From the NCBI RefSeq assembly GCF_004005485.1, contig NZ_RZUL01000001.1, positions 744,001 to 808,000 on the forward strand: a stretch of 64,000 nt of DNA. The letters are read 5' to 3'. The position numbers were made by a program, and so were the translations under genes. This document shows positions 46,439 through 56,458 of the stretch, piece by piece (position 1 is the first letter of the stretch; each line of letters begins with the position of its first letter). Origin of the DNA: Sphingobium algorifonticola (GTDB lineage Bacteria; Pseudomonadota; Alphaproteobacteria; Sphingomonadales; Sphingomonadaceae). The notes under the pieces were generated by a model. The model did not search any database and was not told where the DNA came from. It saw only the letters and a program-made list of their open reading frames with translations.

Positions 46439-47722
46439 ATGGATCAGATACATATTCGCGGCGGGGCGCGCCTTCAGGGTCGCCTGCCTATTTCCGGTGC
46501 CAAAAATGCGGCGCTCACCCTGTTGCCGTGCGCGCTACTGACAGACGAGCCGGTAACGCTGCGCAACCTGCCTCGGCTGGCGGACGTCGACAGTTTCGGC
46601 CATCTGCTCAACCAGCTTGGCGTATCGACGATGATCGAGGGCGCGCGGCCTGAAGATTTCGGCCGCGTGATGACCCTGCGTGCAGGCCGCGTTACCTCCA
46701 CCGAGGCGCCTTATGACATCGTGCGGAAAATGCGTGCCTCCATCCTGGTGCTCGGCCCGTTGCTGGCGCGCGCAGGCGAGGCGACGGTGTCGCTGCCGGG
46801 CGGCTGCGCAATCGGCAATCGCCCGATCGATCTGCATCTCAAGGCGCTGGAAGCCTTCGGCGCGACGATCGAAATCGCGGCTGGCTATGTCCGTGCCAGC
46901 GCGCCCGATGGCGGCCTGCCGGGCGGCACATTCAGCTTTCCCGTCGTGTCGGTCGGCGCCACCGAGAATGCGTTGATGGCTGCGGTTCTGGCGAATGGCA
47001 GCTGCACCCTGGAAAATGCCGCGCGCGAGCCGGAAATTGTCGATCTGTGCAAATTGCTGACGGCGATGGGCGCGGAGATCGAGGGAATCGGCGGCGGCAC
47101 GCTGACGGTGCATGGCAAAAAGCGGCTGCACGGCGCGACCTACAGCGTGATGCCCGACCGGATCGAGGCGGGCAGCTATGCCTGCGCCGCGGCGATCACT
47201 GGCGGCAGCCTCGATCTGATCGGCGCCAATCCGGCCGATATGCAGGCCATATTGGCGGCGCTGCGCGAGGCGGGGGTGCATGTCGAGGCATTGCGCGACG
47301 GCATTCGCATCGCCGCCGACGGCCCGCTACGTCCGCTTACATTATCGACGGCGCCGTTCCCGGCTTTTCCGACGGACATGCAAGCCCAGTTCATGGCCAT
47401 GCTGACGTTGGCGCAGGGTGCCAGCGTACTGACCGAAACGATATTCGAGAACCGCTACATGCATGTGCCTGAACTGGCGCGCATGGGGGCGGATATCAGC
47501 GTGAACGGACGGACCGCCATTGTGCGCGGCGTCGAACGGCTGACCGGCGCGCCCGTGATGGCAACGGATTTGCGCGCCTCCATGAGCCTTATTCTGGCGG
47601 GCCTGGCCGCAGAAGGCGAAACGCTGGTGAGCCGGGTCTATCATCTTGATCGCGGTTATGAGCGGCTGGAAGAAAAGCTGTCCGCAGTCGGGGCCGACAT
47701 CGAACGCATCAGCGATGGCTGA
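46439..47722 (+). CDS. murA: UDP-N-acetylglucosamine 1-carboxyvinyltransferase
   Basis: A 427-residue enzyme that transfers enolpyruvate to UDP-GlcNAc, the first step of peptidoglycan synthesis. It begins [26 protein letters not shown]; the catalytic cysteine lies in [20 protein letters not shown], the site of fosfomycin attack; the second half has [13 protein letters not shown] and [18 protein letters not shown]. The length is normal. It has an AAGGG immediately before the ATG. The last eight bases overlap the histidine-kinase start. Confidence 0.96.
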   Translation: MDQIHIRGGARLQGRLPISGAKNAALTLLPCALLTDEPVTLRNLPRLADVDSFGHLLNQLGVSTMIEGARPEDFGRVMTLRAGRVTSTEAPYDIVRKMRASILVLGPLLARAGEATVSLPGGCAIGNRPIDLHLKALEAFGATIEIAAGYVRASAPDGGLPGGTFSFPVVSVGATENALMAAVLANGSCTLENAAREPEIVDLCKLLTAMGAEIEGIGGGTLTVHGKKRLHGATYSVMPDRIEAGSYACAAAITGGSLDLIGANPADMQAILAALREAGVHVEALRDGIRIAADGPLRPLTLSTAPFPAFPTDMQAQFMAMLTLAQGASVLTETIFENRYMHVPELARMGADISVNGRTAIVRGVERLTGAPVMATDLRASMSLILAGLAAEGETLVSRVYHLDRGYERLEEKLSAVGADIERISDG

Positions 47723-49253
47723 CGAGACCATGTCGCCCGAGGGTGGCGTGCAGACGGATCGGGCCGCGCTGCTGGCGCATTACGACCTTGATGCCGCAGG
47801 GTTCGAGGCGCTCGATGACATTACCCGCTTCGCCAGTCGGCTGTGCGCGGTGCCCACCGCGATCGTCAGCATTGTGGAGGATGACCGGCAACGCTTTCTG
47901 GCGCGCGTGGGGCTGGAGGCAAGCGAGACCCCGCGGCACCTGTCCTTTTGCGCCCATGCGATGCTGGGCGAGCAGTTGTTCACTGTACCGGATACGCACG
48001 AGGACCCGCGCTTCGCCGAAAACGGTCTGGTCACCGGTCCGCCGTTCATCCGCTTCTATGCAGGTGCGCCTCTGAAAAGCAGCGATGGCATTCCCCTCGG
48101 CGCCCTGTGCGTGATTGACAGTCAGCCGCGTGAGGGCCTGACGGCCATTCAGGAAGAGGGTTTGATCCTGCTGGCGCAGCAGGTTTCGACGTTCCTCGAA
48201 AACAGGCGAGCGGACAGGATTCAGCGCAAGGATGCGAAAAGCCGTGCGCGGGCGCTGGCGGAAAGCGAGGAGCGGTTCCGCATTCTGGCCGATGCGATGC
48301 CGCAAATGGTCTGGTCGACGTTGCCCGACGGCTATCACGATTATTACAATGCGCGCTGGTACGCCTTTACCGGCATGCCCGAAGGCTCAACGGATGGCGA
48401 GGAATGGAACGGCATGTTTCATCCCGACGATCAGCCGATTGCCTGGGAACGCTGGCGCCATTCGCTGGCGACAGGTGATCCCTACGAAATCGAATATCGC
48501 TTGCGGCATCACAGCGGCGATTATCGCTGGGTGCTGGGCCGGGCGCTGCCCATGCGCGACGCGAAAGGGCGTATTACCCGGTGGTTCGGCACCTGTACCG
48601 ACATCCACGCCCGCAAGCAGGAGATGGAAGAGCGCGAGATGATCGCGCACGAGCTGTCGCATCGCATCAAGAACATCTTCTCGGTCATCAACGGCCTGAT
48701 CGGCCTTTCCGCAAGGCAGCATCCCGCGCTGGCGGGAATCGCGGAGGAGTTGCGCGATCGCGTGAATGCGCTGGGGCGGGCACATGACTATGTAAGGCCG
48801 CACAGCCTGGGGTCGGCTTCCGAACAGGGGCAGAACAGCCTGATCGGCGTGCTGGGCCAGCTTTTCGCGCCCTATCAGTCTGCGGCCCAGAACCGGATTA
48901 TCATTCATGGCGCGGACCAGGTGATCGACGACCGTTCCGCAACGCCGCTGGCGTTGCTGTTCCATGAACTTGCAACCAACGCGGCGAAATATGGGGCGCT
49001 CTCGAATGCGCAAGGCAAGGTCCATGTCACGATCGCCGCAGAGGGCGAAACGAGCGTCATGGAATGGCGCGAAGAGGGCGGACCGAGCGTGGCTTCGCCT
49101 TCGACAGGCGGCTTTGGAACGCGGCTCATTGCCCTGAGCGTTGAACGTCAACTGGGCGGCCGGATTGAACGCGACTGGCGGCCGGAGGGGCTTGTCGTCA
49201 GCCTGCGGATTCCGACCCGCGCGATGCGCCGGGACCCTGCCGAAACGGGATGA
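47715..49253 (+). CDS. GAF-PAS HWE/HisKA_2-type histidine kinase
   Basis: A 512-residue cytosolic sensor kinase. An N-terminal GAF domain (about 20-165, [27 protein letters not shown]) is followed by a PAS_3 domain (about 178-300, [20 protein letters not shown]), then the phosphoacceptor helix [20 protein letters not shown], of the HWE/HisKA_2 class, and an ATPase domain ([33 protein letters not shown]). It starts within the end of murA (ATG 47715, eight-base overlap). Its end overlaps the convergent response-regulator gene by 56 bases. GAF residues for a chromophore are not evident. The signal is unknown. Confidence 0.9.
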   Translation: MADETMSPEGGVQTDRAALLAHYDLDAAGFEALDDITRFASRLCAVPTAIVSIVEDDRQRFLARVGLEASETPRHLSFCAHAMLGEQLFTVPDTHEDPRFAENGLVTGPPFIRFYAGAPLKSSDGIPLGALCVIDSQPREGLTAIQEEGLILLAQQVSTFLENRRADRIQRKDAKSRARALAESEERFRILADAMPQMVWSTLPDGYHDYYNARWYAFTGMPEGSTDGEEWNGMFHPDDQPIAWERWRHSLATGDPYEIEYRLRHHSGDYRWVLGRALPMRDAKGRITRWFGTCTDIHARKQEMEEREMIAHELSHRIKNIFSVINGLIGLSARQHPALAGIAEELRDRVNALGRAHDYVRPHSLGSASEQGQNSLIGVLGQLFAPYQSAAQNRIIIHGADQVIDDRSATPLALLFHELATNAAKYGALSNAQGKVHVTIAAEGETSVMEWREEGGPSVASPSTGGFGTRLIALSVERQLGGRIERDWRPEGLVVSLRIPTRAMRRDPAETG

Positions 49254-49641
49254 AGCCGGACACCGCCGACAAGTCGATCGCGAGATCGTCATTGGCGGCG
49301 CTGACGATCGCCAGCGCGGTTTCGATCGTGGCGCTACGAAACGGTTTGGTGATGACGCCCAGTGCAGCCTCGGCGGCAGGGCCAATCTGGCTGGGGTTGG
49401 CCGTCACGTAAATGACCTTGATGCCGAAGTCGCGTGCCAGCGTCTGGCCGATCAGCGGACCGGTCGGGCCATCGCGCAAGTTGAGATCGACCAGCGCGAT
49501 ATCGCTCTCCGGCGCAGCGGACAAGGCGGCAGCACGATCGGCGGCAATCGCGCTCACCGCAAATCCGGCCGAAGTCACGATGTCCTCGATCTCCAGAGCG
49601 ACGAAAATCTCGTCCTCAACAATCAGAACGCGCTGTGCCAT
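49198..49641 (-). CDS. Single-domain response regulator
   Basis: A 147-residue receiver-domain protein without an output domain. It begins MAQRVLIVEDEIFVALEIED; the phosphoacceptor Asp lies in ALVDLNLRDGP, then VIYVTANPSQI and the conserved lysine in GVITKPF. The frame then runs through a short tail ([19 protein letters not shown]) encoded opposite the end of the kinase gene. The kinase is the likely partner, with HWE kinases often paired with such short regulators; this is inferred from position. Start 49641 follows from the normal N terminus. Confidence 0.88.
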   Translation of the reverse strand: MAQRVLIVEDEIFVALEIEDIVTSAGFAVSAIAADRAAALSAAPESDIALVDLNLRDGPTGPLIGQTLARDFGIKVIYVTANPSQIGPAAEAALGVITKPFRSATIETALAIVSAANDDLAIDLSAVSGFIPFRQGPGASRGSESAG

Positions 49642-49838
49642 CCCATTCCTACCATCGCATGTCGGTAACCGATCCCTTTGCGCCGGATCAAGCCCGAAAC
49701 TCCTTTCCAAAAGCCAACAGCCGTTACCCGCTGGTTATCGCTATCCAGCAGGCGCACGGAGACATCCCGGATAATGCGCAAAACGTCCTTGGGTTCCACC
49801 CATTTAGCCGACCGTCGCCGGTTCGGTAGGCAGACGCT

Positions 49839-51113
49839 CTACAGGAGCATGTCGACAGCGTGCAGCGCGAGGCCAACCAACCCGCCGACCAACGTGCCGT
49901 TGACGCGGATATACTGAAGGTCGCGACCCACCGCATTTTCCAGGCGACTGGTCACCGTGACCGCATCCCAGCCGCGCACGGTTTCACTGACCAGCTTCAC
50001 GATGCTGTCACCATAGGCCGCGGTCGCGCCCACGACGCTGCGCCGCGCAAGACGATTCAGCACCGCGCGGATTTGCGGGTCGTCCTGCAAGGTGCCGCCA
50101 AGCTGACGCAGTGCCTCGCCGAACCGGCCGGCCATTGCGCCCGAGGGGTCGCGAGCGGCACGCAGCAGGCTGGCACGGCCCTGCTCCCACAAGCCGTTGA
50201 TCCAGGCCTGCATCGCGGGATTATCGACGATCTCGTCACGGATCAACGCGACACGCGCCTGCATTTCGGGATCGAACTGGAGGTCAGCGGCCAGATTGCG
50301 CAGCGCCTCCTCGGCCTTGATGCGCAAGGGATGGTCGGCCTCCTCGGCCATGTCGGCAAGCAGCTTCTGCAGCCCGGTTATGATCGCATTGGCGACATTC
50401 TCGTCAAGTCCCGTCCAGCGCAACAGCTTGCCCGCGCGCGCATGGACCATGTCGCGGATCAAATGGTCGTTCGCTTCCAGCGTCCGCCCCGCCCATCCGA
50501 TCATGCTGTCCAGCACCGGCGCGTGGCGACCGTCATGCATGGCCGCGTCCAGTGCCTGGCCCAAGAGCGGCCCCAGGTTCAGGCCGCGCAGCCGCTGGAC
50601 AATGGCGCCCTTCACCATGCCGCCCAGCCGTTCCTGATCGAGCGCCTCCAGCAGATTCGCCGCCAGGCGCGATGCCCCCTGTCGCAACCGTCCGTCACCA
50701 TCCGAAGGCTGGCTCAGGAAACGACCGGCCGCCGATGCCACGTCAACACGCCGCATGCGCCGGGCAACGACGGCGGAGGTCAGGAAATTGTCGCGCAGGA
50801 ACGCCGCCAGCGTATCGCCGATCCGGTCCTTGTTGCGCGGAATGATGGCGGTGTGCGGAATGGGAAGGCCCAGCGGGTGGCGGAACAGTGCGGTTACGGC
50901 GAACCAGTCCGCCAGGCCGCCGACCATGGCCGCCTCGGCAAAGGCCTGCACATAACCGATCGCGGGATGGTGATGCGCCAGGGATCGCGCAAGCACGAAA
51001 AGCGCCGCCATCGCGACCAGCATGCCCGTTGCCAGAATGCGCATGCGGCGCGTGCCATGGGCGGCGGCCGAGGTGATGGCGGCGGCGGGCGGATCGAGAC
51101 GAAACAGCTTCAT
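49839..51113 (-). CDS. DUF445 family membrane protein
   Basis: A 424-residue protein with an N-terminal hydrophobic segment (RILATGMLVAMAALFVLARSL), a second one near AFAEAAMVGGLADWFAVTALF, a long helical middle, and a final hydrophobic stretch (NGTLVGGLVGLALHAVDMLL). The motif GGLADWFAVTALFRHPLGLPIPHTAIIP is characteristic of DUF445, a family of unknown function. ATG 51113 is supported by a normal N terminus. It runs parallel to the RND genes with about 70 bases between. Confidence 0.88.
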   Translation of the reverse strand: MKLFRLDPPAAAITSAAAHGTRRMRILATGMLVAMAALFVLARSLAHHHPAIGYVQAFAEAAMVGGLADWFAVTALFRHPLGLPIPHTAIIPRNKDRIGDTLAAFLRDNFLTSAVVARRMRRVDVASAAGRFLSQPSDGDGRLRQGASRLAANLLEALDQERLGGMVKGAIVQRLRGLNLGPLLGQALDAAMHDGRHAPVLDSMIGWAGRTLEANDHLIRDMVHARAGKLLRWTGLDENVANAIITGLQKLLADMAEEADHPLRIKAEEALRNLAADLQFDPEMQARVALIRDEIVDNPAMQAWINGLWEQGRASLLRAARDPSGAMAGRFGEALRQLGGTLQDDPQIRAVLNRLARRSVVGATAAYGDSIVKLVSETVRGWDAVTVTSRLENAVGRDLQYIRVNGTLVGGLVGLALHAVDMLL

Positions 51114-51182
51114 GACTGGCCCAACGCCTTGCGCGCCGTTTCGTTCAGGCAACAAAATGCGGAGGGAGGACCAAGCGGTCCG

Positions 51183-54100
51183 TCACTCGGCGGGTTGAAC
51201 GGACCCGTCGCCGCGCGCCTCGTCCGCCGTCTTGTCGCCCGGCGTATAGGTCAGCAGGCCCCGGGTAAGCCGCGGCCCGAGCCAGGATTCCAGGCCGACC
51301 GCAAGGCTGAACGTTGCAGGGACGATAACCAGCGTCAGTACCGTCGAGAGGATCAGCCCGCCGATAACGGTGATCCCCATCGGCTGGCGCCACGCGCCAT
51401 CGCCCGTCAGCGAAAGCGCCGTTGGCACCATGCCCGCGACCATCGCCACCGTGGTCATCACGATCGGCTGCGCGCGCTTGTGCCCGGCATCCATGATCGC
51501 ATCATATTTCGGCACGCCCTTGTAGATTTCCTCAAGCGCGAAATCGACGACCAGAATCGAGTTCTTGGCGACGATACCAAGCAGCATAAGCAGGCCGATG
51601 AACACGGGCATGGACACCGGCTGTCCGGCGACATGCAGCGCAAGGAGGCCGCCCAGCGGCGCGAGGAGCAGCGACCCCATGTTCACGAACGGCGGCATGA
51701 TCCGCTTGTACAGCAGCACCAGCACGGCAAAGACCAGCAGAATGCCGGAGAGCACGGCGACGATGAAGTTCTGGATCATTTCGGCCTGCCACTTGGCATC
51801 GCCCACATTGAGCTTCTGAACGCCGTCGGGCAGCTTTTTCATCGTCGGCAGCGCATTGATGAGTTTCATCGCGTCGCTGGTGACGACACCCGGTGCGTAA
51901 TCGGCCCCAACAACGATCCGGCGGATCTGATTGTAGCGGCGAATCTGGGTGGGGCCTGCGCCAAACTCGATATCAGCCACGACGTTGAGCGGCACCGAGC
52001 CACCATTGGCCGTCGGGACCGGGAGATTTTCGATGGTCGAGAGGTCTCTGCGCGATCCCTCCGCCAGAGAGACGCGGATCGGGATCTGGCGATCGCTGAG
52101 CGAGAACTTCGCGCTGTTCTGATCGATGTCGCCCAAGGTGGCGATACGGATCGTCTGGCTGAGCGCGGAAGTCGTGACGCCCATGCTCGCGGCAAGATCC
52201 ATGCGCGGCTTGATGATGATTTCAGGCCGCTGCATGTCGCCCTGCACCCGCGGATCGCGCAATTCCTTGAGGCCGGCCATTTCACTGACCAGTTGATTGG
52301 CGGTCTTCTCAAGCAGCGCGGGATTGTCGCTGCCGAACATCAGGATCACGTCGCGGCCGAAACCACCGCCCGATTGCGACTGGAAATTGACTCGCGCGTC
52401 GGCAATATCCCGGAACTTGGGGGCGATCGACCGTTCCCATTCCACCGACGTGACCGGCCGATCCTTGCGCAGGGTCAGGAAAATATCGGCCTTGGTCGGC
52501 TCGATATCGGCAAAGGCCGCATCGACCACCTTGGTATCGGCCGACAGCAGATCGGTGACGCGCTGCGTCACGCGGCGCGTCTGTTCCAGCGTACTGCCGG
52601 GGACCATTTCGATCTTGACCTGGCTGGAGTCATTGTTGGTCGTCGGCTGGAATGCCATGGGCAGCGTCGCAAAGGCGACAATGGTCAGCACGAAGGCGAG
52701 AAAGCCGATGCCAACCGTCCAGACGCGATGATCGACGAGCATGGCGCGGCTGCGCCGCTGGAGCCTGATCCACGCGCGCGACAGGCCAGTGCGAGCAGTG
52801 TCGAGCTTCGCCTGCCATTTGTCCCACGCGCGCACGCGGTCGGCCGCACGCTGATCGAGCGACCAGCGCAGGACACTCATATAGCGATCCATCATCCAGC
52901 CTTCGCCGTGGGTCGCTTCGCCATGGGCCTTGAGGAAGTAAGCCGCGACCATCGGCGTGATGAGACGGGCGACGGCAAGGCTGAGCAGCACCGAGACGAC
53001 CACCGTCATGCCGAACTGAATGAAGAACTGCCCCGAAATACCCGGCATCAGCGCGACCGGCAGGAACACCGCAACGATCGCCATGGTCGTTGCCAGCACG
53101 GCGAGGCCGATTTCGTCCGCCGCGTCGATCGATGCCTGATACGCGGATTTGCCCATGCGCATGTGGCGGACGATGTTCTCGATCTCCACGATCGCATCGT
53201 CCACCAGCACACCGGCCACGAGGCTGAGTGCCAGCAGCGAGATGAAGTTGAGGGTGAAACCCATCATCTCCATGAACCAGAAGGCGGGTATCGCGGACAA
53301 GGGAATGGCCAGCGCCGAAATCAGCGTGGCGCGCCAGTCCCGCAGGAACAGGAACACGATGACGACGGCCAGCAACGCGCCTTCGATCATCGCCGCGATC
53401 GCGGAATGATATTGCGCCTTGGTGTAATCGACGCTGGTGAAAAGCTGCTTGAACTTCACCTTGGGATTGGCCTTCGCCAACTCCGCAAGGACTTTCTGGC
53501 TTTCGTCATAGACCGTGACGTCCGATGAGCCCTTGGCCTTTTCGATGCTGAAGCTCGTGACCTGACGGCCGTTCATCAGGCCGATCGACCGTTGTTCCGC
53601 GTACATGTCGCGCACATCGGCAATGTCGGCGAGCTTGACGGTCTGCCCGCCGGCAATCGCTATCTGCGTCTGGCCCAGGGCATAAGCATCTGCCGCATTG
53701 CCCAGGACGCGCACGGACTGTTCGGCCCCGGCGATTTCGGCGCGGCCACCGGCAGCGTTGAGATTGACCTGCCGCAGCTGCTGGTTCACCTGCGATGCGG
53801 TAATCCCGTGCGCCTGCATCCGCGCGGGATCGAGTATGACGCGGATTTCGCGGCTGACGCCGCCGCTCCGCCGTACCGAGGCCATGCCCTGAATGCCGAG
53901 CAACCGCTTCGCCACCGTGTTGTCGACATACCAGCTCAATTCCTCCAGCGTCATGTCGGTGGTTTCGGCGCTGAAATAGGCGATCGGCCCGCCTTCGGCA
54001 TCGACCCGCGTGACCTGAGGCTCCAGAATGCCGTCGGGCAGATCGCCGCGGACCTGATCCACCGCATTCTTGACGTCGGCAACGGCGCGGTCGATGGGCG

Positions 54101-54404
54101 TGCCGATGTTGAACTGAACGAAAGTGCTCGATTGCCCTTCGTTTGCGATCGACGTGATTTCGTCGACGCCGCTGATCGACCGGACCGCCGCCTCGATCCG
54201 CTGCGTGACCTGTGTTTCCAGTTCGGACGGTGCCGCACCAGGCTGAGACACGGTAACGTTGACGGCCGGAAAGCTGATATCCGGGAAATTGTTCACGTCC
54301 ATGCGCATGAAGCTGACGATGCCCGCCAGCAGCAACGCCACGAACATGACGATCGGCGACACCGGATTGCGGATGGCCCAGGCCGATATATTGCGAAAGC
54401 TCAT
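51183..54404 (-). CDS. RND efflux permease (HAE1 family)
   Basis: A 1073-residue inner-membrane proton-drug antiporter. The N terminus (SAWAIRNPVSPIVMFVALLL) and the two large periplasmic repeats are typical. The proton-relay motif GVLVDDAIVEIENIVRHM lies in helix 4, with VFLPVALMPGISGQFF and a long cytoplasmic loop (about residues 500-570). The C-terminal half has ILLVFAVLVLLYKRIMPPFVN and LGIVAKNSILVVDFALEE. It pumps drugs or other toxic compounds with the adaptor encoded just upstream. No outer-membrane channel gene is present. Confidence 0.95.
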   Translation of the reverse strand: MSFRNISAWAIRNPVSPIVMFVALLLAGIVSFMRMDVNNFPDISFPAVNVTVSQPGAAPSELETQVTQRIEAAVRSISGVDEITSIANEGQSSTFVQFNIGTPIDRAVADVKNAVDQVRGDLPDGILEPQVTRVDAEGGPIAYFSAETTDMTLEELSWYVDNTVAKRLLGIQGMASVRRSGGVSREIRVILDPARMQAHGITASQVNQQLRQVNLNAAGGRAEIAGAEQSVRVLGNAADAYALGQTQIAIAGGQTVKLADIADVRDMYAEQRSIGLMNGRQVTSFSIEKAKGSSDVTVYDESQKVLAELAKANPKVKFKQLFTSVDYTKAQYHSAIAAMIEGALLAVVIVFLFLRDWRATLISALAIPLSAIPAFWFMEMMGFTLNFISLLALSLVAGVLVDDAIVEIENIVRHMRMGKSAYQASIDAADEIGLAVLATTMAIVAVFLPVALMPGISGQFFIQFGMTVVVSVLLSLAVARLITPMVAAYFLKAHGEATHGEGWMMDRYMSVLRWSLDQRAADRVRAWDKWQAKLDTARTGLSRAWIRLQRRSRAMLVDHRVWTVGIGFLAFVLTIVAFATLPMAFQPTTNNDSSQVKIEMVPGSTLEQTRRVTQRVTDLLSADTKVVDAAFADIEPTKADIFLTLRKDRPVTSVEWERSIAPKFRDIADARVNFQSQSGGGFGRDVILMFGSDNPALLEKTANQLVSEMAGLKELRDPRVQGDMQRPEIIIKPRMDLAASMGVTTSALSQTIRIATLGDIDQNSAKFSLSDRQIPIRVSLAEGSRRDLSTIENLPVPTANGGSVPLNVVADIEFGAGPTQIRRYNQIRRIVVGADYAPGVVTSDAMKLINALPTMKKLPDGVQKLNVGDAKWQAEMIQNFIVAVLSGILLVFAVLVLLYKRIMPPFVNMGSLLLAPLGGLLALHVAGQPVSMPVFIGLLMLLGIVAKNSILVVDFALEEIYKGVPKYDAIMDAGHKRAQPIVMTTVAMVAGMVPTALSLTGDGAWRQPMGITVIGGLILSTVLTLVIVPATFSLAVGLESWLGPRLTRGLLTYTPGDKTADEARGDGSVQPAE

Positions 54405-54458
54405 CTGTTCAGCCTCATTTCGCGCCGCGCTGTTGCGCCTGCGCGCTTCATTCGATTG

Positions 54459-55655
54459 TCAGGCGCCGGTCGGGGCAAGCTTCTGCAATTCGGGCTTCAC
54501 TTTCTGGCCCGGATTGAGGAAGGCACCGGCCGATGCGACCACCCGCTCCTGCCCGCTCAGTCCCGATGTAATGGCAACGCCCGTGCTCGACACCTGACCG
54601 ACGCGCACCTTGCGGCGCTCGACCACGTCTTTTGCGTTGACCACGAAGACATAATTGCCGCCGTTATCGCTCAGCACGGCCGATTCGGGCAGCAGCGGCG
54701 CCGACCCGGTGCCGGTCACGATGTTGACAGCAGCAAAGCCACCCGGCCGGATGGCGGAGGCATAAGGGAGAGCAACGCGTGCTATGCCCTGACGGCTGAC
54801 GGGGTCGATCACGGGCGCCACTTGCCAGACGCGTCCTTCGACACCCTGCGCGCCGCCGACCGGCGTCACGGTTGCCGGCACACCGACACGCACCTTCGCC
54901 AGATCCGCCTCGCTCAGCAAGGCGCGCAATTCCATCTCGCCATCCTTCGCAATGCGGAAAAGAACGCCGCTGGACGCACCGACGACCTGACCCGGCTCCA
55001 CCGCACGGGTAAGAACAAGACCGGCGGCCGGGGCGCGCAGATCGAGCCGCCCGTTGCGCGCGCGCTGCTCGGCAAGCTGCGCCTCGGCCACGGCCACACG
55101 GGAATTGGCGGCCGCCAGCGTCGCTTCGCGCTGGTCGATATCAGCCTGCGAAATGAAACCGCGACCAACGAGCTGGCGCGCGCGATCGAGCTGGGCCTTT
55201 GCAAGCTTGGCATCGGCACGCGCCACGCCGATCTGCGCGGCAAGGGCCTTGGCCTGTTCGGACTGGACCGATCGTTCGACGACGGCGAGCACCTGGCCTG
55301 CGCGCACCCAGTCTCCCGGCTGCACGAGCACACGCGTCACCTGGCCACCTTCGCCCACGACGCCGACGGGCATGTCGACACGCGCGTTGAGCGATCCGGT
55401 CGCCGTGACGGTACTGGCGACATTGGACTGGCCAGGGCTGATCACGGTGACGACCGGCGCGCTCACCTGTGCGCCGGCTGCGGCATCGTCCCCTGCGGCG
55501 CCGTTCCTGTTGCCCAGGGCGAGCGCCGCCACGACCAGCACTGTGGCTGCAACCACGCCGCCGATGACGATGCGCCGACGCTTGCGCCCGCGCGCTTCCT
55601 CATCCTGCAAAGGCATCATGCCGATATCGCTCGCGAACTGTGTCTCGTAATTCAT
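54459..55655 (-). CDS. RND efflux periplasmic adaptor (MFP)
   Basis: A 398-residue membrane-fusion protein. It has an N-terminal anchor helix (RIVIGGVVAATVLVVAALAL), a lipoyl/hairpin region (GEGGQVTRVLVQPGDWVRAG, then a coiled-coil helical hairpin with many Ala and Gln), a second lipoyl half (GRLDLRAPAAGLVLTRAVEPG) and beta-barrel parts (MELRALLSEADLAKVRVGVPA). It bridges the permease to an outer-membrane channel. The gap to the permease is 54 bases, so the two form an operon. No local repressor gene is visible. Confidence 0.93.
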   Translation of the reverse strand: MNYETQFASDIGMMPLQDEEARGRKRRRIVIGGVVAATVLVVAALALGNRNGAAGDDAAAGAQVSAPVVTVISPGQSNVASTVTATGSLNARVDMPVGVVGEGGQVTRVLVQPGDWVRAGQVLAVVERSVQSEQAKALAAQIGVARADAKLAKAQLDRARQLVGRGFISQADIDQREATLAAANSRVAVAEAQLAEQRARNGRLDLRAPAAGLVLTRAVEPGQVVGASSGVLFRIAKDGEMELRALLSEADLAKVRVGVPATVTPVGGAQGVEGRVWQVAPVIDPVSRQGIARVALPYASAIRPGGFAAVNIVTGTGSAPLLPESAVLSDNGGNYVFVVNAKDVVERRKVRVGQVSSTGVAITSGLSGQERVVASAGAFLNPGQKVKPELQKLAPTGA

Positions 55656-55920
55656 GCCCGTCCACTCTGATGCGCGGTGGACCGATGACCCGATCCGCTC
55701 CCCCGATGTCCCCAACTGTATTATATGAATATATCACCATGCTCAAGCCTGAAAAACAGGGGGCATGGCGCACAGCATAATCTGGCGCGACCCGCGGCAG
55801 CAATGCGCCCGGAACGGCTGATTTGCAATAGTTTCTACCCGACGGCGCCGTCAAGCGCAGCCAATTTGGACGGTAGCGTGCGTCCCCGCCACAATCGTTT
55901 GCCGGGAAAGCACAGAAATA
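55656..55920. other. Non-coding region upstream of the RND operon
   Basis: About 265 bases without a convincing gene. An AT-rich stretch with a small palindrome (TATATGAATATA, around 55722-55733) lies some 70 bases upstream of the adaptor start and is a plausible promoter or operator. The open frames seen here (for example on the minus strand) show no family signal. Confidence 0.5.
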
Positions 55921-55921
55921 C

Positions 55922-55950
55922 AAAAAGGCCCGCATCGCTGCGGGCCTTTT
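55922..55950 (-). terminator. Intrinsic terminator of the glsB-like gene
   Basis: AAAAGGCCCGC (55923-55933) pairs perfectly with GCGGGCCTTTT (55940-55950) around a six-base loop; on the minus strand a U-run follows the GC stem. It lies about 30 bases past the stop of the GlsB-like gene. The A/T flanks on both sides would allow use in both directions. Confidence 0.9.
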
Positions 55951-55980
55951 CGATGTTCAGATTGATGGTGTTGCGGTGAT

Positions 55981-56238
55981 TCAGCGCACCCGGCCGCGAC
56001 GGACGAGGTTGACGATCGCGAGCAGCACGACGGCGCCGACAAACGAGGCAAGCAGCGACGACAGGCTGAAGTCGCTGTTGTTGATGGTGCCGCCGCTCAG
56101 GAACAGGCCCGCCAGAAACGCGCCGACGATGCCGACGACGATATTGAGAAAAATGCCCTGCTGGGCGTCGGTGCGCATCACGATGCTGGCAAGCCAGCCG
56201 ATCACGCCGCCGATGATGAGCCAAAGAATAAGCGTCAT
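55981..56238 (-). CDS. GlsB/YeaQ/YmgE family stress-response membrane protein
   Basis: An 85-residue membrane protein with three hydrophobic stretches (LILWLIIGGVIGWLASIVM, NIVVGIVGAFLAGLFLS, LLASFVGAVVLLAIVNLV) and the family pattern GGVIGWLAS...GIVGAF. Members are induced by stress (YeaQ, YmgE), function unknown. ATG 56238 has GGAGGAG upstream. An EcfG-type promoter (56289-56313) places it under the general stress sigma factor of alphaproteobacteria. A strong terminator follows. Confidence 0.9.
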   Translation of the reverse strand: MTLILWLIIGGVIGWLASIVMRTDAQQGIFLNIVVGIVGAFLAGLFLSGGTINNSDFSLSSLLASFVGAVVLLAIVNLVRRGRVR

Positions 56239-56288
56239 GAAATGTCTCCTCCGTCCAAGCATCCCCCTGCCCGGTGTACGGCACTGTA

Positions 56289-56313
56289 AACGGCGCAAGG
56301 CCTCGCCTGTTCC
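56289..56313 (-). promoter_or_regulatory. EcfG-type (general stress sigma) promoter for glsB-like gene
   Basis: On the minus strand GGAAC (56313-56309) is followed by 16 bases and then CGTT (56292-56289), an exact match to the EcfG consensus GGAAC-N16/17-CGTT. It is about 50 bases upstream of the GlsB-like start, a good distance for a short leader. The stress-protein content of the gene fits. Confidence 0.8.
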
Positions 56314-56380
56314 ATGTCGGTGCGAAGTTTATTGCGATCGGCGATCTATTGCCGCCATCGCCTGTCCCGCAGAAACGCAA

Positions 56381-56412
56381 AAGGCCGCCTGCGATGGGGA
56401 GCAGGCGGCCTT
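56381..56412 (-). terminator. Intrinsic terminator of sciP
   Basis: AAGGCCGCCTGC (56381-56392) pairs perfectly with GCAGGCGGCCTT (56401-56412) around an eight-base loop. On the minus strand the stem is followed by TTTTGCGTTT, so it ends the message of the DUF1153 gene. Confidence 0.88.
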
Positions 56413-56458
56413 CGCGATGCATCCTCTTGAGGACGCCGGTTCCTCTCCAGGAAGCCCG

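Noticed and set aside
49642..49838. EcfG promoter before the response regulator
   Set aside because: A GGAAC is present on the minus strand (49797-49793), but it lies upstream at the wrong distance and no GTT follows at the right spacing.
49860..53528. A 1222-codon open frame on the plus strand
   Set aside because: It lies antisense to DUF445 and the RND permease; its composition (rich in Arg, His, Gln, Asp) is the usual shadow of a GC-rich gene, and no family motif is seen.
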